64,000 nt of DNA from Paraburkholderia sp. BL21I4N1 (lineage in GTDB: Bacteria > Pseudomonadota > Gammaproteobacteria > Burkholderiales > Burkholderiaceae): the NCBI RefSeq assembly GCF_002973525.1, contig NZ_PVEN01000003.1, forward strand, positions 186,001-250,000, given 5' to 3'. Of this stretch, positions 1-9,031 are shown one piece after another. Numbering within the stretch: the first letter of the stretch is position 1; each line of letters starts with the position of its first letter. A program made the translations under genes and the position numbers. Below the pieces are notes generated by a model. The model saw only the letters and a program-made list of their open reading frames with translations, made no database searches and was not told the origin of the DNA.

Positions 1-270
1 CAGCTCGCGCATCACACGGTGTCGGGCTGCAATACGCGGGTGGGCGATCTGATGGGTTCGGGCACGATCAGCGGACCGAGCGAGGATTCGTTCGGCAGCC
101 TGCTGGAATTGACGTGGAACGGCAAGAAGCCGGTGGAGTTGCAGCAGGGCGGCACGCGCAGTTTTATCGAAGACGGCGATGAGCTCACGTTAGCGGGCTG
201 GTGCCAGGGTGACGGCTATCGGGTTGGGTTTGGAACGTGCGCGGGGGAGATTTTGCCGGCGCAGTCGTAA
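1..270 (+). CDS. fahA: Fumarylacetoacetase, C-terminal part (5' end outside window)
   Basis: The reading frame is open from the first base and ends at a TAA at 268-270. The visible 89 residues include [21 protein letters not shown] and a final glycine-rich [16 protein letters not shown], which match the C-terminal catalytic domain of fumarylacetoacetase. This enzyme hydrolyses fumarylacetoacetate to fumarate and acetoacetate, the last step of tyrosine/homogentisate degradation. The partner hmgA would be expected just upstream, outside the window. A bidirectional terminator follows about 30 bp downstream. Confidence 0.93.
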   Translation, partial: QLAHHTVSGCNTRVGDLMGSGTISGPSEDSFGSLLELTWNGKKPVELQQGGTRSFIEDGDELTLAGWCQGDGYRVGFGTCAGEILPAQS

Positions 271-300
271 CGTCAGGAGCAACATCACTAGACGCATAGG

Positions 301-327
301 AAAAGCCGGCGGATTACGCCGGCTTTT
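301..327. terminator. Bidirectional intrinsic terminator between fahA and the MFS gene
   Basis: A perfect 10-bp stem, AAAAGCCGGC (301-310) with GCCGGCTTTT (318-327), has a 7-nt loop and T or A runs on both sides. It lies between two convergent genes, so it can end both transcripts. Confidence 0.85.
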
Positions 328-393
328 TCGTTTCCACCGCGCGCAGGGTGTGCGGCGTGTGCAGGTCGCGCAGATTGCGCCGCGCGCGACACC

Positions 394-1560
394 TCAAGCG
401 TCGCCTGCCATGCGCATGGGCATTCGGCGCCGCTCCCACCACGCAGCCGCAAGGAACGCGAGCGCCGCGGCGAACAGCACGCCGACCATCGCATCGTTAC
501 CCACGCCCTTCATTAACGCGCCCGCCACCAGCGGACCGCCGAAACTGGCCGCGCCCCATGCCGCCCCCACCAGTGAACTCGCCGACACCAGCGCGATGCC
601 GCGAAAGCGCTCACCGCAGGCCACCAGCGACAACGTGTAGATCGCGCCCGCCGCCGCCCCGAGCACATACAGCAGCGGCCAGCATAGCCACGGCGACGTG
701 ATTGCCCACGGCAGAAGCGGCAACAGCAGCACGACGATCACACCGCAACCGATATGCACTCGCTCCCGGCCCAAGCGGTCCGCGAGCCAGCCGATCGGAA
801 ACTGCATCGTCGTATCGCCGAGCAGCAACGCCGACGCGAGCAACACCGCGACCTCGGTCGTCATGCCGTGCGACATCGCGAAGAGCGGCAGCAGCGACAG
901 CGCGATGGTGTCGAACAGCGCGAAAAATCCGGTGCCGATCACGAGCGCCGGCATCTGCGGCAACACGTGGCGCCAACTGCCGTGCGCGGCGTGTTCGTCG
1001 TCCGCGGCGTGCGGCGTGGTGCGGAGGGTGGCGAGCATCGGCAGCGCCAGCAGGAAAATCGCGCCGCAGATCAGGAAGCGCGAGTGCATGAGGTCCGCGA
1101 TCTGACTCACCAGCACCGGGCCCGACATCTGGAACAGCGTGAAGTTGGTCGCATAGATCGCGATGACGCGGCCGCGGCTGGCGTCGTCGGCGAGCTGGTT
1201 GACCCAGGCTTCGCCGATCGTAAAGAGCAGCATCAGCGCCGCGCCGCAGAGCACGCGCAACAGTGCCCAGAGCCACAGGTTCGCGGTGAGTTGCATCAGC
1301 GCGGTGGCGATCGCCACGACCAGCACCGCACCGACTATCACCTGGCGGCCACCAAAGCGTGCCGCGACCCAACCGGCGAACGGCACGATGACGAGGCCGC
1401 CGCCCGCTTGCGCGGCGGTCAGCAGGCCGACCACGTCGGTGCCATAGCCGGCTTGCGTCAGTGCGAGCGCGGTGAGTGGAAGGGTCGCGCCGCTGCCGAG
1501 TCCGACCACGGCAACGCTAAGAATGAGCGCGAGGAAATCGCGTGTGAAGATGACTTTCAT
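394..1560 (-). CDS. MFS transporter (YcaD-like)
   Basis: This 388-residue integral membrane protein has about 12 predicted hydrophobic segments. It carries MFS loop motifs such as GWVAARFGGR after TM2 and GWLADRLGRER after TM8, so it is a major facilitator, probably an exporter. The start MKVIFTRDF at 1560 is chosen because the fold begins there. An upstream start at 1617 would add 19 residues with no membrane or family character. Neither start has a strong Shine-Dalgarno sequence. The substrate cannot be read from the sequence. It converges on fahA. Confidence 0.85.
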   Translation of the reverse strand: MKVIFTRDFLALILSVAVVGLGSGATLPLTALALTQAGYGTDVVGLLTAAQAGGGLVIVPFAGWVAARFGGRQVIVGAVLVVAIATALMQLTANLWLWALLRVLCGAALMLLFTIGEAWVNQLADDASRGRVIAIYATNFTLFQMSGPVLVSQIADLMHSRFLICGAIFLLALPMLATLRTTPHAADDEHAAHGSWRHVLPQMPALVIGTGFFALFDTIALSLLPLFAMSHGMTTEVAVLLASALLLGDTTMQFPIGWLADRLGRERVHIGCGVIVVLLLPLLPWAITSPWLCWPLLYVLGAAAGAIYTLSLVACGERFRGIALVSASSLVGAAWGAASFGGPLVAGALMKGVGNDAMVGVLFAAALAFLAAAWWERRRMPMRMAGDA

Positions 1561-1728
1561 CGGCCGTGATGCTACTACGGCCGCTAGCCGTTCGCACGCT
1601 TGAGGGGTATGGGGCAACGCGCAAGGTGGAGACGCTGCAGTTGCGTTAGTGTCGCCTTCGCATGTGCGTTATCACGCGCGGTAGGGCGTATCGCCGCGCG
1701 CGTCACACGGCGAAAATTGCCACGACGA

Positions 1729-2895
1729 CTATCCCGCCGCGACCATCCGTTGAGCGCGGCGGTCGATCGACACCGACCACAGCGTCAGCACCAGCGCGCC
1801 GATCGAGGTCGCCACGCCGACCCACGGTAGCGTGGTGAGCGGCGCGCCCGCGCCGATCGCCATGCCGCCGAGCCAGGCGCCCGTGGCATTGCCGAGGTTG
1901 AACGCGCCTTGATTCAGGGTCGACGCCAGATTCGGCGCATGGCTCGCGCGGTCGACGATCAGCATTTGCAGCGGCGGCACGATCGCGAACGCCAGAATGC
2001 CCCAGACAAAGATGGTGATCATGGCCGGAATCTGCGCGTGCATCGTGCCGGCGAAAATCGTCAGGATCACGACGATTGCCAGCAGGAACGCCACCAGCGA
2101 CGGCAACAGCCGCCAGTCGGCGAGCTTGCCGCCGAGCGTGCTGCCCACGGTCAGGCCAAGGCCGAACAGCAGCAGCACGAGCGTGACCGCATGCGGCGTG
2201 AAGCCGGCCACGTCTTCAAGGATCGGCGTGATGTAGGTGAAGGTCGAAAACAGGCTTGCCGAAGCAAGCACGCTGATGCCGAGCACCATCAGCACCTGCG
2301 GATTTTTCAGCACGCTGAATTCGTGAATGAGGCTGGCCTTCTGCATCTCGATCCTGGCCGGCAGGCAGACGGCGAGCGCGGCCGCCGCAACGATACCGAT
2401 GCCGGTCACCGCCCAGAACGTGGCGCGCCAGCCCACGGCCTGGCCGAGCGCGGTACCGAGCGGCACACCGAGCACGTTGGCGAGCGTCAGCCCGGTGAAC
2501 ATCAGTGCGATGGCTTGCGCGCGGCGATTCGGCGCAACCAGACCCGCGGCCACCACCGAACCGATACCGAAGAACGCGCCATGGCAGAACGCCGTGACGA
2601 TCCGCGCGGCCATCAGCACCGCATAGCCCGGCGCGATCGCGCACAGCAGATTGCCGACGATAAACACGCCGATCAGGCTCATGAGCGCTTTCTTGCGCGG
2701 CATATTGGCCACCGCGATCGCGACGATCGGCGCGCCGATCGTGACGCCGAGCGCATACGCCGACACCAGCATGCCGGCGGCCGGAATCGAGACGGACAGA
2801 TCGCGTGCCACGTCGGGCAGCAGGCCCATGATCACGAATTCGGTGGTACCGATTCCAAAAGCGGCAACGGCAAGGGCGAGCAGGGGTAAAGGCAT
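1729..2895 (-). CDS. MFS transporter, DHA1 family (AraJ/YdhP-like)
   Basis: A 388-residue, 12-TM major facilitator. The N-terminus carries the drug:H+ antiporter pattern GIGTTEFVIMGLLPDVA, characteristic of the AraJ/YdhP/PbuE branch, followed by an RIVTAFCHGAFFGIG segment in TM4. These proteins are usually sugar, nucleoside or drug exporters; the actual substrate is unknown. The start at 2895 places the first TM helix at the N-terminus. A longer frame to 2985 adds only an Arg-rich, unconserved-looking leader. It is on the same strand as the preceding MFS gene, with a 168-bp gap. Confidence 0.88.
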   Translation of the reverse strand: MPLPLLALAVAAFGIGTTEFVIMGLLPDVARDLSVSIPAAGMLVSAYALGVTIGAPIVAIAVANMPRKKALMSLIGVFIVGNLLCAIAPGYAVLMAARIVTAFCHGAFFGIGSVVAAGLVAPNRRAQAIALMFTGLTLANVLGVPLGTALGQAVGWRATFWAVTGIGIVAAAALAVCLPARIEMQKASLIHEFSVLKNPQVLMVLGISVLASASLFSTFTYITPILEDVAGFTPHAVTLVLLLFGLGLTVGSTLGGKLADWRLLPSLVAFLLAIVVILTIFAGTMHAQIPAMITIFVWGILAFAIVPPLQMLIVDRASHAPNLASTLNQGAFNLGNATGAWLGGMAIGAGAPLTTLPWVGVATSIGALVLTLWSVSIDRRAQRMVAAG

Positions 2896-3253
2896 GGTGG
2901 CGGAGCGTGAATCGGCGCGACGGGGAGCGTCGCGCGGCCGGCGCGCGTTTTCGGGGCGAGAACGCGTGCGCCGTGCTAGAGGCAAAACAGTAGGGGATTC
3001 TACCTAAGTCAAAACACCCTTGCAGCGCAGTAAGGCCGATGTTGTTTTTTTCGGAACGCGGCGCGCGGGGCGCTCAAGGACGAGCATCGCGACGCCGATA
3101 TCCTGCTTAACTTCGACGCGCGCATAGCTATTGAAATTTTGCGTAGCTATAGTCGTTACATCGATAGGGGTCAGCGTCTGCCCGTGTGTGCGGGTATTTT
3201 TAAAGTGTGCTCATGCCGAGGTGTCCTGGCAGCGTGAGCATGCAGTGTGATTA
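2896..3253. other. Intergenic region between divergent genes, with an inverted repeat
   Basis: About 360 bp with no credible gene. It should hold the promoter of the leftward MFS gene (a TAGAAT-like -10 on the minus strand at 2997-3002) and of the rightward gene. A 7-bp inverted repeat, ATAGCTA (3124-3130) and TAGCTAT (3144-3150), spaced by 13 bp, could be an operator. All regulatory readings here are tentative. Confidence 0.35.
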
Positions 3254-3910
3254 ATGCCGTGGTCTGTCATGCTTCTTACACAGTCGACTCGTAGCGTTAG
3301 CGCTCTTTTAACGCGCTGGCGGATTTTCGCTAGCTTATCGAGCCTGCCTTTGCCTTCGTCCAATCCATCGTCAGCCGTTGCGCCGGCTTGCGCCGAAACC
3401 GTGTGGATCGTGCCGCTCCTCGAGCATTCGTGGTTCGACCATGTGCGCCTGAAACGCGTCTTCGTCACGGACGGCACGCGGCATCAAGTGGTGCTGATCG
3501 ACGTGCGCAAGCTGCTCGCCTGCGCGGATCGCGACAATACCGACTATGTGCTGAAACCGGTTGCCGAATGGCATGCCGGCAAGGTGCGCGGCATTCGTGA
3601 GTTTCTCGATCCGGACAATCCACGCATTCCGCAGATGCCGTACGTGACGATCACGACGCGTCGCGCGCCGGGCTTGCTCGGCTGGGTCGGACTGGAGCGC
3701 GAAGGCGTGGTGTCGTTTCGCAATGGCCAGTATCGCGCGCGCTATCTGGCCGATGCCGGCGCGCGCTGGTTTCCAGTGGAAGTGCACGAGCGCGAAGCGG
3801 CGATGCTGCGCGAACTGTGCGGCGCGCCCGACGACGCCCGCACCGCGATTCGCGCAACGACGCTGGGCGGCCCGCCCCAGGTCGTTGCGCCGCCCGCCAG
3901 CCAGCCCTAA
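3254..3910 (+). CDS. Plasmid fertility-inhibition-factor-like protein
   Basis: A 218-residue protein without a clear enzymatic motif. From about residue 48 (ETVWIVPLLEH) onward it resembles, from memory, the small 'plasmid fertility inhibition factor' family found on Burkholderia chromosomes. Features include VVLIDVRKLL, KVRGIREFLDP, IPQMPYV and a GVVSFRNGQYRARYLADAG block. The first ~45 residues look unrelated, so the real start could be further in, for example a GTG at 3401. Family members on plasmids block conjugative transfer of other plasmids; a role here is unproven. Its stop codon overlaps the convergent dehydrogenase stop by 4 bp. Confidence 0.55.
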   Translation: MPWSVMLLTQSTRSVSALLTRWRIFASLSSLPLPSSNPSSAVAPACAETVWIVPLLEHSWFDHVRLKRVFVTDGTRHQVVLIDVRKLLACADRDNTDYVLKPVAEWHAGKVRGIREFLDPDNPRIPQMPYVTITTRRAPGLLGWVGLEREGVVSFRNGQYRARYLADAGARWFPVEVHEREAAMLRELCGAPDDARTAIRATTLGGPPQVVAPPASQP

Positions 3911-4905
3911 CCCGACGCCCGCACCACGTTGCGCGGCGTCCCGCTCTCCCAGGCCGCGACGTTATCGAGCGTGGTCTGGGCGATCTCGCTCATCGCTTCG
4001 CGCGTGAAGAAGGCCTGATGTGCCGTGACGATCACGTTCGGGAACATCAGTAGACGGGCGAGCACGTCGTCCTGCAGCGGCAGATTCGAGTGATCCTCGA
4101 AGAACAGGCCGCCTTCTTCCTCGTAGACGTCGAGTCCCAGATGGCCGAGCTGGCCGTCTTTCAACGCCCCGATCAACGCATTGCTTTCGACCAGGCCGCC
4201 GCGGCCGGTGTTGATCAGCATCGCGCCGCGCTTCATCTTGGCGAGCGCGTGGCCGTCGATCAGATGGTAGGTGTCCGGCACTAACGGACAGTGCAAGCTG
4301 ACCACGTCGGATTCCGCCAGCAACCTATCCAGCGGAACATAGCGCGCACCGAGCGCCAGCAGGTCGGCGGCGGGCGTGCCGGGGTCGTGCGCGAGCACCT
4401 GCATACCGAAGCCCGCCATGATGCGTCCGAATACGCGGCCGATCATGCCGGTGCCGATCACGCCCACCGTCTTGCCGTGCAGATCGAACCCGAGCAGCCC
4501 GTGCAGCGAAAAGTCGCCCTCGCGCGTACGCGCGACGGCGCGCGGCAGACGCCGGTTCAACGCCAGAATCAGGCCGACCGCATGCTCGGCCACCGCGTGC
4601 GGCGAATACGCCGGCACGCGCGCGACCGTGATGCCGAGGCGCTCGGCCGTTGCGAGGTCGACATGATTGAAGCCCGCCGAGCGCAGCGCGATCAGACGCG
4701 TGCCGCCCGCATGAAGCCGTTCCAGAACGGCCGCGTCGACTTTGTCGTTGACGAACGGACACACCACCTCGTAGCCCTGCGCCAGGATCGCGGTTTCGCT
4801 GTCGAGGTGCGATTCCTGAAAATGCAATTCGTAGCAATGCCTGCCGTTGGCTTCGATGAACGTGTCGCTGTCGTACTGACGGCTGCTGAACAGGATCATG
4901 CGCAT
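3907..4905 (-). CDS. ldhA: D-2-hydroxyacid dehydrogenase, LdhA type (D-lactate dehydrogenase)
   Basis: A 332-residue protein with the length and order of fermentative D-lactate dehydrogenase. The Rossmann motif GVIGTGMIGRVFG is followed by the catalytic Arg in ALRSAGFNHVDLA/NTGRGGLVES, the catalytic Glu in LDVYEEEGG, and the catalytic His in VTAHQAFFT. It would reduce pyruvate to D-lactate with NADH in the cytosol. The start at 4905 is chosen for a GGAG Shine-Dalgarno 7 bp upstream and an N-terminus like LdhA (MRMILFSSRQYD). The longer frame to 5001 lacks support. Confidence 0.88.
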   Translation of the reverse strand: MRMILFSSRQYDSDTFIEANGRHCYELHFQESHLDSETAILAQGYEVVCPFVNDKVDAAVLERLHAGGTRLIALRSAGFNHVDLATAERLGITVARVPAYSPHAVAEHAVGLILALNRRLPRAVARTREGDFSLHGLLGFDLHGKTVGVIGTGMIGRVFGRIMAGFGMQVLAHDPGTPAADLLALGARYVPLDRLLAESDVVSLHCPLVPDTYHLIDGHALAKMKRGAMLINTGRGGLVESNALIGALKDGQLGHLGLDVYEEEGGLFFEDHSNLPLQDDVLARLLMFPNVIVTAHQAFFTREAMSEIAQTTLDNVAAWESGTPRNVVRASG

Positions 4906-5441
4906 GTCGGGCTCCGAGAAATGCATGCCGGCGAAAGGGCGGGGCTCGCCGCGCGCCAGGCGAATGAGCCAGTATAAAGGCCCCATTGCCGAGCAAGGCA
5001 CATGGTGACCTTTGCCATTCAGTCTTTGCTAAAGATCATCTTTTGCGAAGTCAATGCGGTCTAGATTGAAAATAATATTGACAGGTGTGGAGAATTACAA
5101 TATTTATTAAAAGGCAGTCTGACAAAAGCATGTTGATTCATCCAGTAAAGTAGAAAAAATCGGCCATCAGAATTCGGTGTCTTTTTTAAGGCGTCGAGCT
5201 AATTCACGAGGACAGTGTGACCGTCGAGCTATCACAACCGCATTTCCATAACATCGCCGCAGCGCCGCAATCTTCCCGGACGCATGTCGCGTCATCCCAT
5301 TGCCATAAATAGTGTCATTCAGCCAGCTATGCCGGTTGAGTAATTGCTGAGTCGTACCGCGTCTGAGCGAATTATTTGCACTTTTTTTGAGCTATTGTTT
5401 TTCAGTCTCCTACTAATAAACCTGTAAATCGGCGAGCCTAC
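4906..5441. promoter_or_regulatory. AT-rich divergent regulatory region upstream of ldhA and the aspartate operon
   Basis: About 535 bp with no gene, clearly richer in A/T than its neighbours. It includes a TTGACA hexamer at 5078-5083 without a good -10 partner. It also holds two direct copies of GTCGAGCTA at 5193-5201 and 5223-5231, exactly 30 bp apart (about three helical turns) and each followed within 3 bp by TCAC. The repeats suggest binding sites for an activator of the aspT/aspD operon, which is inference. Confidence 0.45.
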
Positions 5442-7124
5442 ATGATCGGTGAATTGCTGAGGTCTCAACCGGAGATCGCGCTGTTCGCAAGCCTGGCAAT
5501 CGGATATTTCATTGGCTCGTTTCGAGTTGGGCCAATTCAGCTCGGCGGCGTCTGCGGCACGTTGATCGTTGCATTGCTGTTAGGACAGACGGGCGCGCGG
5601 CTGGCCCCCGATCTGAAGAACATCGCGTTTGCGCTGTTCATTTTTGCGCTGGGTTTTACCGGCGGGCCGCAGTTCTTTGCGAACATCGGACGCGGCTGGC
5701 GCTATGGATTGTTGTCGGTGGTCGAGATCGTTTCGGTGCTGGCGCTGATCCTGATCGCGGTGGTCGTGATGCGGCTCGACGCGGGCACGGCGGCCGGGTT
5801 GCTGGCCGGCGCGGCGACCGAATCGGCGGTGATCGGCACGGCGTCGGAGGCGATCGCCAAGCTCGGCTTCGGCGACGCGCAAACGCTGCGTCTACAGGCC
5901 AATATCGTGACCGCGTACAGCGTGAGCTACCTGTTCGGCCTGATCACCATCGTGCTGTTCACGAGCCAGTTCGCGCCGCTGCTGCTGCGCGTCAATTTGC
6001 GCGACGAAGCCGAGCGCGTGTGGCGCAAGCTTGGCGGCGACGGTGCGTTCGGCGAGGGGCAGCGGGCGGCGGCACCGGCACTGGTGGGCCGCGCGTTCCG
6101 CGTCGGCGCGGCGGCCGGCACCACGGTCGTCGCGTTCGAGCAGCAACACGGCTACAACCTGACCATCGAGCAACTGCGGCGCGGTGGCGAGGTCGTGGCG
6201 GTCGAACCGAAACTGGTCTTGATGGCCGACGACCTGATCCTGGTCGGCGGGCGGCGCGAAGCGATCGTGACGGCATCGGCCAGTCTGGGCGAAGAAATCG
6301 ACGATGGCGGTTTCGACCAGATCGTCGCCGAAAAACTCGACGTGGTGCTGACGCGCCGCGAAGCGGAAGGGCTGACGGTCGCGCAGGTGCGGGAACGGGC
6401 CGATCCGGAACAGGCGCGCGGCGTCTACATCGCGGCGGTTACGCGGCTCGAAACCACGGTGCCGGCGTTGCCCGGCACGGCGTTGAATCGCGGCGACGTG
6501 CTGACGCTGGTCGGCGCCAAGGCCGACGTCGAGCGTGGTGCGCGACGTCTGGGTTACGTGTTGGCCGCGACGCAGAAAACCGACTTCGTCTACCTCGCGC
6601 TGGGCGTGCTGGTGGGGATGGCGATCGGCCATCTCGGTGGCCGGATCGGCGGCGTGTCGATCGCGCTCGGCACGGGCGGCGGCTGTCTGCTGTCCGGCTT
6701 GCTGTTCGGCTGGATCCGCTCGCGCTATCCGCTGATCGGCTCGCTGCCTTCGGCGGCCGCGCAGATTCTGAAGGACTTCGGTCTCGCGACTTTCATCGCC
6801 GCGGTCGGTTTGTCGGCGGGACCGGACGCCATCAAGCTGGTGCGCGAATACGGCCTCGCGTTACCCGTGGCCGGCATTCTGATGGTGCTGGTGCCGGGGC
6901 TGCTGTCGCTGTGGATCGGCCGTGTGTTTCTCAAGCTCGAGGCGCCCATGTTGCTCGGCGCGATTGCCGGCCAGCAATGCAGCACGCCCGCGATCAGCGC
7001 GCTGGTCGGCGTGACCGGCAACTCGACGCCGGTGATCGGCTACACGATCACCTATGCACTCTCGAACATTCTGTTGCCGTTGATGGGACCGGTGGTGGTG
7101 GGTCTCGCCGGCAAGCTCGGCTAG
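5442..7124 (+). CDS. aspT: Aspartate:alanine antiporter AspT-family protein (copy 1)
   Basis: A 560-residue membrane protein of the AAEx family. TM segments fill about residues 10-190, two cytosolic TrkA-C/RCK_C-like domains span about 205-375, and a second membrane block covers 380-560. The signature GAATESAVIGTASEAI in the first half and a matching Gly-rich block in the second half are typical. AspT exchanges L-aspartate for L-alanine. Coupled to aspartate decarboxylation inside the cell, this creates a proton motive force. It lies 120 bp upstream of a second paralogue and in the same direction as the decarboxylase. No strong Shine-Dalgarno is seen (CGGCGAG). Confidence 0.88.
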   Translation: MIGELLRSQPEIALFASLAIGYFIGSFRVGPIQLGGVCGTLIVALLLGQTGARLAPDLKNIAFALFIFALGFTGGPQFFANIGRGWRYGLLSVVEIVSVLALILIAVVVMRLDAGTAAGLLAGAATESAVIGTASEAIAKLGFGDAQTLRLQANIVTAYSVSYLFGLITIVLFTSQFAPLLLRVNLRDEAERVWRKLGGDGAFGEGQRAAAPALVGRAFRVGAAAGTTVVAFEQQHGYNLTIEQLRRGGEVVAVEPKLVLMADDLILVGGRREAIVTASASLGEEIDDGGFDQIVAEKLDVVLTRREAEGLTVAQVRERADPEQARGVYIAAVTRLETTVPALPGTALNRGDVLTLVGAKADVERGARRLGYVLAATQKTDFVYLALGVLVGMAIGHLGGRIGGVSIALGTGGGCLLSGLLFGWIRSRYPLIGSLPSAAAQILKDFGLATFIAAVGLSAGPDAIKLVREYGLALPVAGILMVLVPGLLSLWIGRVFLKLEAPMLLGAIAGQQCSTPAISALVGVTGNSTPVIGYTITYALSNILLPLMGPVVVGLAGKLG

Positions 7125-7247
7125 GTAACACGACATGCGCGGCACGACACGATCCGCAGCGCGCATCGACAGGCGGTATCCCCGCCCGCAGCACCCCGGC
7201 AGACGGCACCCAGTACTCAATATCTCAAACTATCCAGCGAGGGCATG

Positions 7248-8933
7248 ATGGACTGGCTACATCACATTTTTCAGAAATCCCCTGAAATCGCGCTGTTTTT
7301 ATCGCTAGCGGCCGGTTACTTCATCGGCCAGATCAATTTCGGCAAGTTCCAGTTGGGGGGCGTGGGCGGCTCGCTGCTGGCGGCGGTCGTCATCAGCCAG
7401 GCGGGCGTGACGATCGACAACGGCGTGAAGTCGGTCATGTTCGCCGTGTTCATCTACGCGGTCGGTTACGACTCCGGGCCGGGCTTCTTCAATTCGCTGA
7501 ACCGCAAGACGCTGCGTGAAATCGCGATGGCGGTCTTCCTGGCCGTCACCGCGCTGATCACCGTGGTGGTGTGCGCGAAGCTGTTCCATCTGAACAAGGG
7601 GCTCGCGGCCGGACTCGCGGGCGGCGCGTTGACGCAGTCGGCGATTATCGGCACGGCGGGCGACGCGATCGCGCGTCTCGGTTTGCCGGCCGATCAGGTG
7701 AAATCGCTACAGTCGGACGTGGCGATCGCGTACGCGGTCACCTACGTGTTCGGCTCGCTGGGGGCGATCATCGTCTGCGTGAACATACTGCCCAAATTCA
7801 TGGGGCAGGGCTTGCGAGAGGCGTCGATCGACGCGGAGCGCGAGTTGTCGGCGGGGGCGTCGACCTCGCTCGCGGCGGGGCAGATTCGCGCGTTGCCTGA
7901 ACTGGTGGGACGTGCGTACCGGATCGACGTCAGCGCCGGCAAGACGGTCAAGGCGGTCGAGACCTTGCATCAGGACATGTTGACGGTCGAAAAGATCAAG
8001 CGCGACGGCAAGACCCTCGATCCGACGCCGGACCTGACCTTGCAGCTCAACGACGAAGTGCTGGTGGTGGGCCGCCGCGAAGCGGTCGTCGCGTTCGGCG
8101 CGAACGGCAACGAGATCGCCAACGTCGACGATATCGGCGTGGTGATGCAGACCCGCGACGGCGTGTTCACGCGCAAAGGCATGAACCACACGACGATCGC
8201 CGCCGCGCGCGAAGTGGTGGATCGCGACCTGCGCCACGGCGTGTACATCCAGCACATTTCGCGCGCCGGTCAGCCGCTGCCGATCCTGCCGGAAACCAAA
8301 CTGGAGCACGGTGACGTCATCACGTTCTACGGCTCGCCGAAAGACACCAAGCGCGCCGTCGACGCCGCCGGCTACGAACTGCCGAACACCAACAAGACCG
8401 ACTTCATCTACATGGGCGTGGGCCTCGTGCTCGGCTTGCTGATCGGGCTGATCGTCGTCAACGTGGGCGGCATTCCGCTCACGCTCGGCTCGGGCGGCGG
8501 CTGTCTGCTGGCGGGTCTGCTGTTCGGCTGGATGCGCGGCAAGCATCCCATGTACGGCGTGATGCCGTCGGCGGCTTCGCAGTTGCTCAAGGACTTCGGC
8601 CTCGCGGCGTTCGTCGCGGTGGTGGGTCTTAACTCCGGCCTGCAAGCCGTGGTGACGGTCAAGCAGAGCGGCATGACGATCTTCCTGCTCGGCGTGTTCG
8701 TCACGTTGTTTCCGCTGCTGCTGACCATGCTGTTCGGCCGCTACGTGCTGAAGTACAACAACGCGGCGATTCTGGCCGGTGCGCTGTCGGGCTCGCGCAG
8801 TGCGAATCCGGCCTTCGGCGGCGTGCTCGACAAGGCGGAAAGCGCGGTGCCTACCGTGCCGTTCGCGATCACCTATGCGATCGCCAACGTCGCGCTCACA
8901 CTGCTGGGTCCGCTCGTGGTCGGGCTAGTTTAG
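7248..8933 (+). CDS. aspT: Aspartate:alanine antiporter AspT-family protein (copy 2)
   Basis: A 561-residue paralogue of the upstream gene with the same TM - RCK_C - RCK_C - TM plan. The motif GGALTQSAIIGTAGDAIARLG is the classical AspT signature, and the C-terminal half repeats LGSGGGCLLAGLLFGWMRG. The ATG at 7248 is preferred over that at 7245 because the GCGAGGG Shine-Dalgarno (7238-7243) would touch the earlier one. It sits about 100 bp before the aspartate decarboxylase gene, so it is the likeliest dedicated exchange partner of that enzyme. The first copy is more divergent in the signature. Confidence 0.9.
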   Translation: MDWLHHIFQKSPEIALFLSLAAGYFIGQINFGKFQLGGVGGSLLAAVVISQAGVTIDNGVKSVMFAVFIYAVGYDSGPGFFNSLNRKTLREIAMAVFLAVTALITVVVCAKLFHLNKGLAAGLAGGALTQSAIIGTAGDAIARLGLPADQVKSLQSDVAIAYAVTYVFGSLGAIIVCVNILPKFMGQGLREASIDAERELSAGASTSLAAGQIRALPELVGRAYRIDVSAGKTVKAVETLHQDMLTVEKIKRDGKTLDPTPDLTLQLNDEVLVVGRREAVVAFGANGNEIANVDDIGVVMQTRDGVFTRKGMNHTTIAAAREVVDRDLRHGVYIQHISRAGQPLPILPETKLEHGDVITFYGSPKDTKRAVDAAGYELPNTNKTDFIYMGVGLVLGLLIGLIVVNVGGIPLTLGSGGGCLLAGLLFGWMRGKHPMYGVMPSAASQLLKDFGLAAFVAVVGLNSGLQAVVTVKQSGMTIFLLGVFVTLFPLLLTMLFGRYVLKYNNAAILAGALSGSRSANPAFGGVLDKAESAVPTVPFAITYAIANVALTLLGPLVVGLV

Positions 8934-9031
8934 GCGCGCACGCAGCGCTTTATCGATCTCTTTCACGCTGGCGGTAAGCGGACGATCCTCGCGACGCCGG
9001 CGTCTTTCACCTGCTCACTGGAGAACGCATC

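Noticed and set aside
5078..5106. Strong sigma-70 promoter at TTGACA (5078)
   Set aside because: The -35 hexamer is perfect, but at 16-18 bp spacing no -10 better than three of six matches is present.
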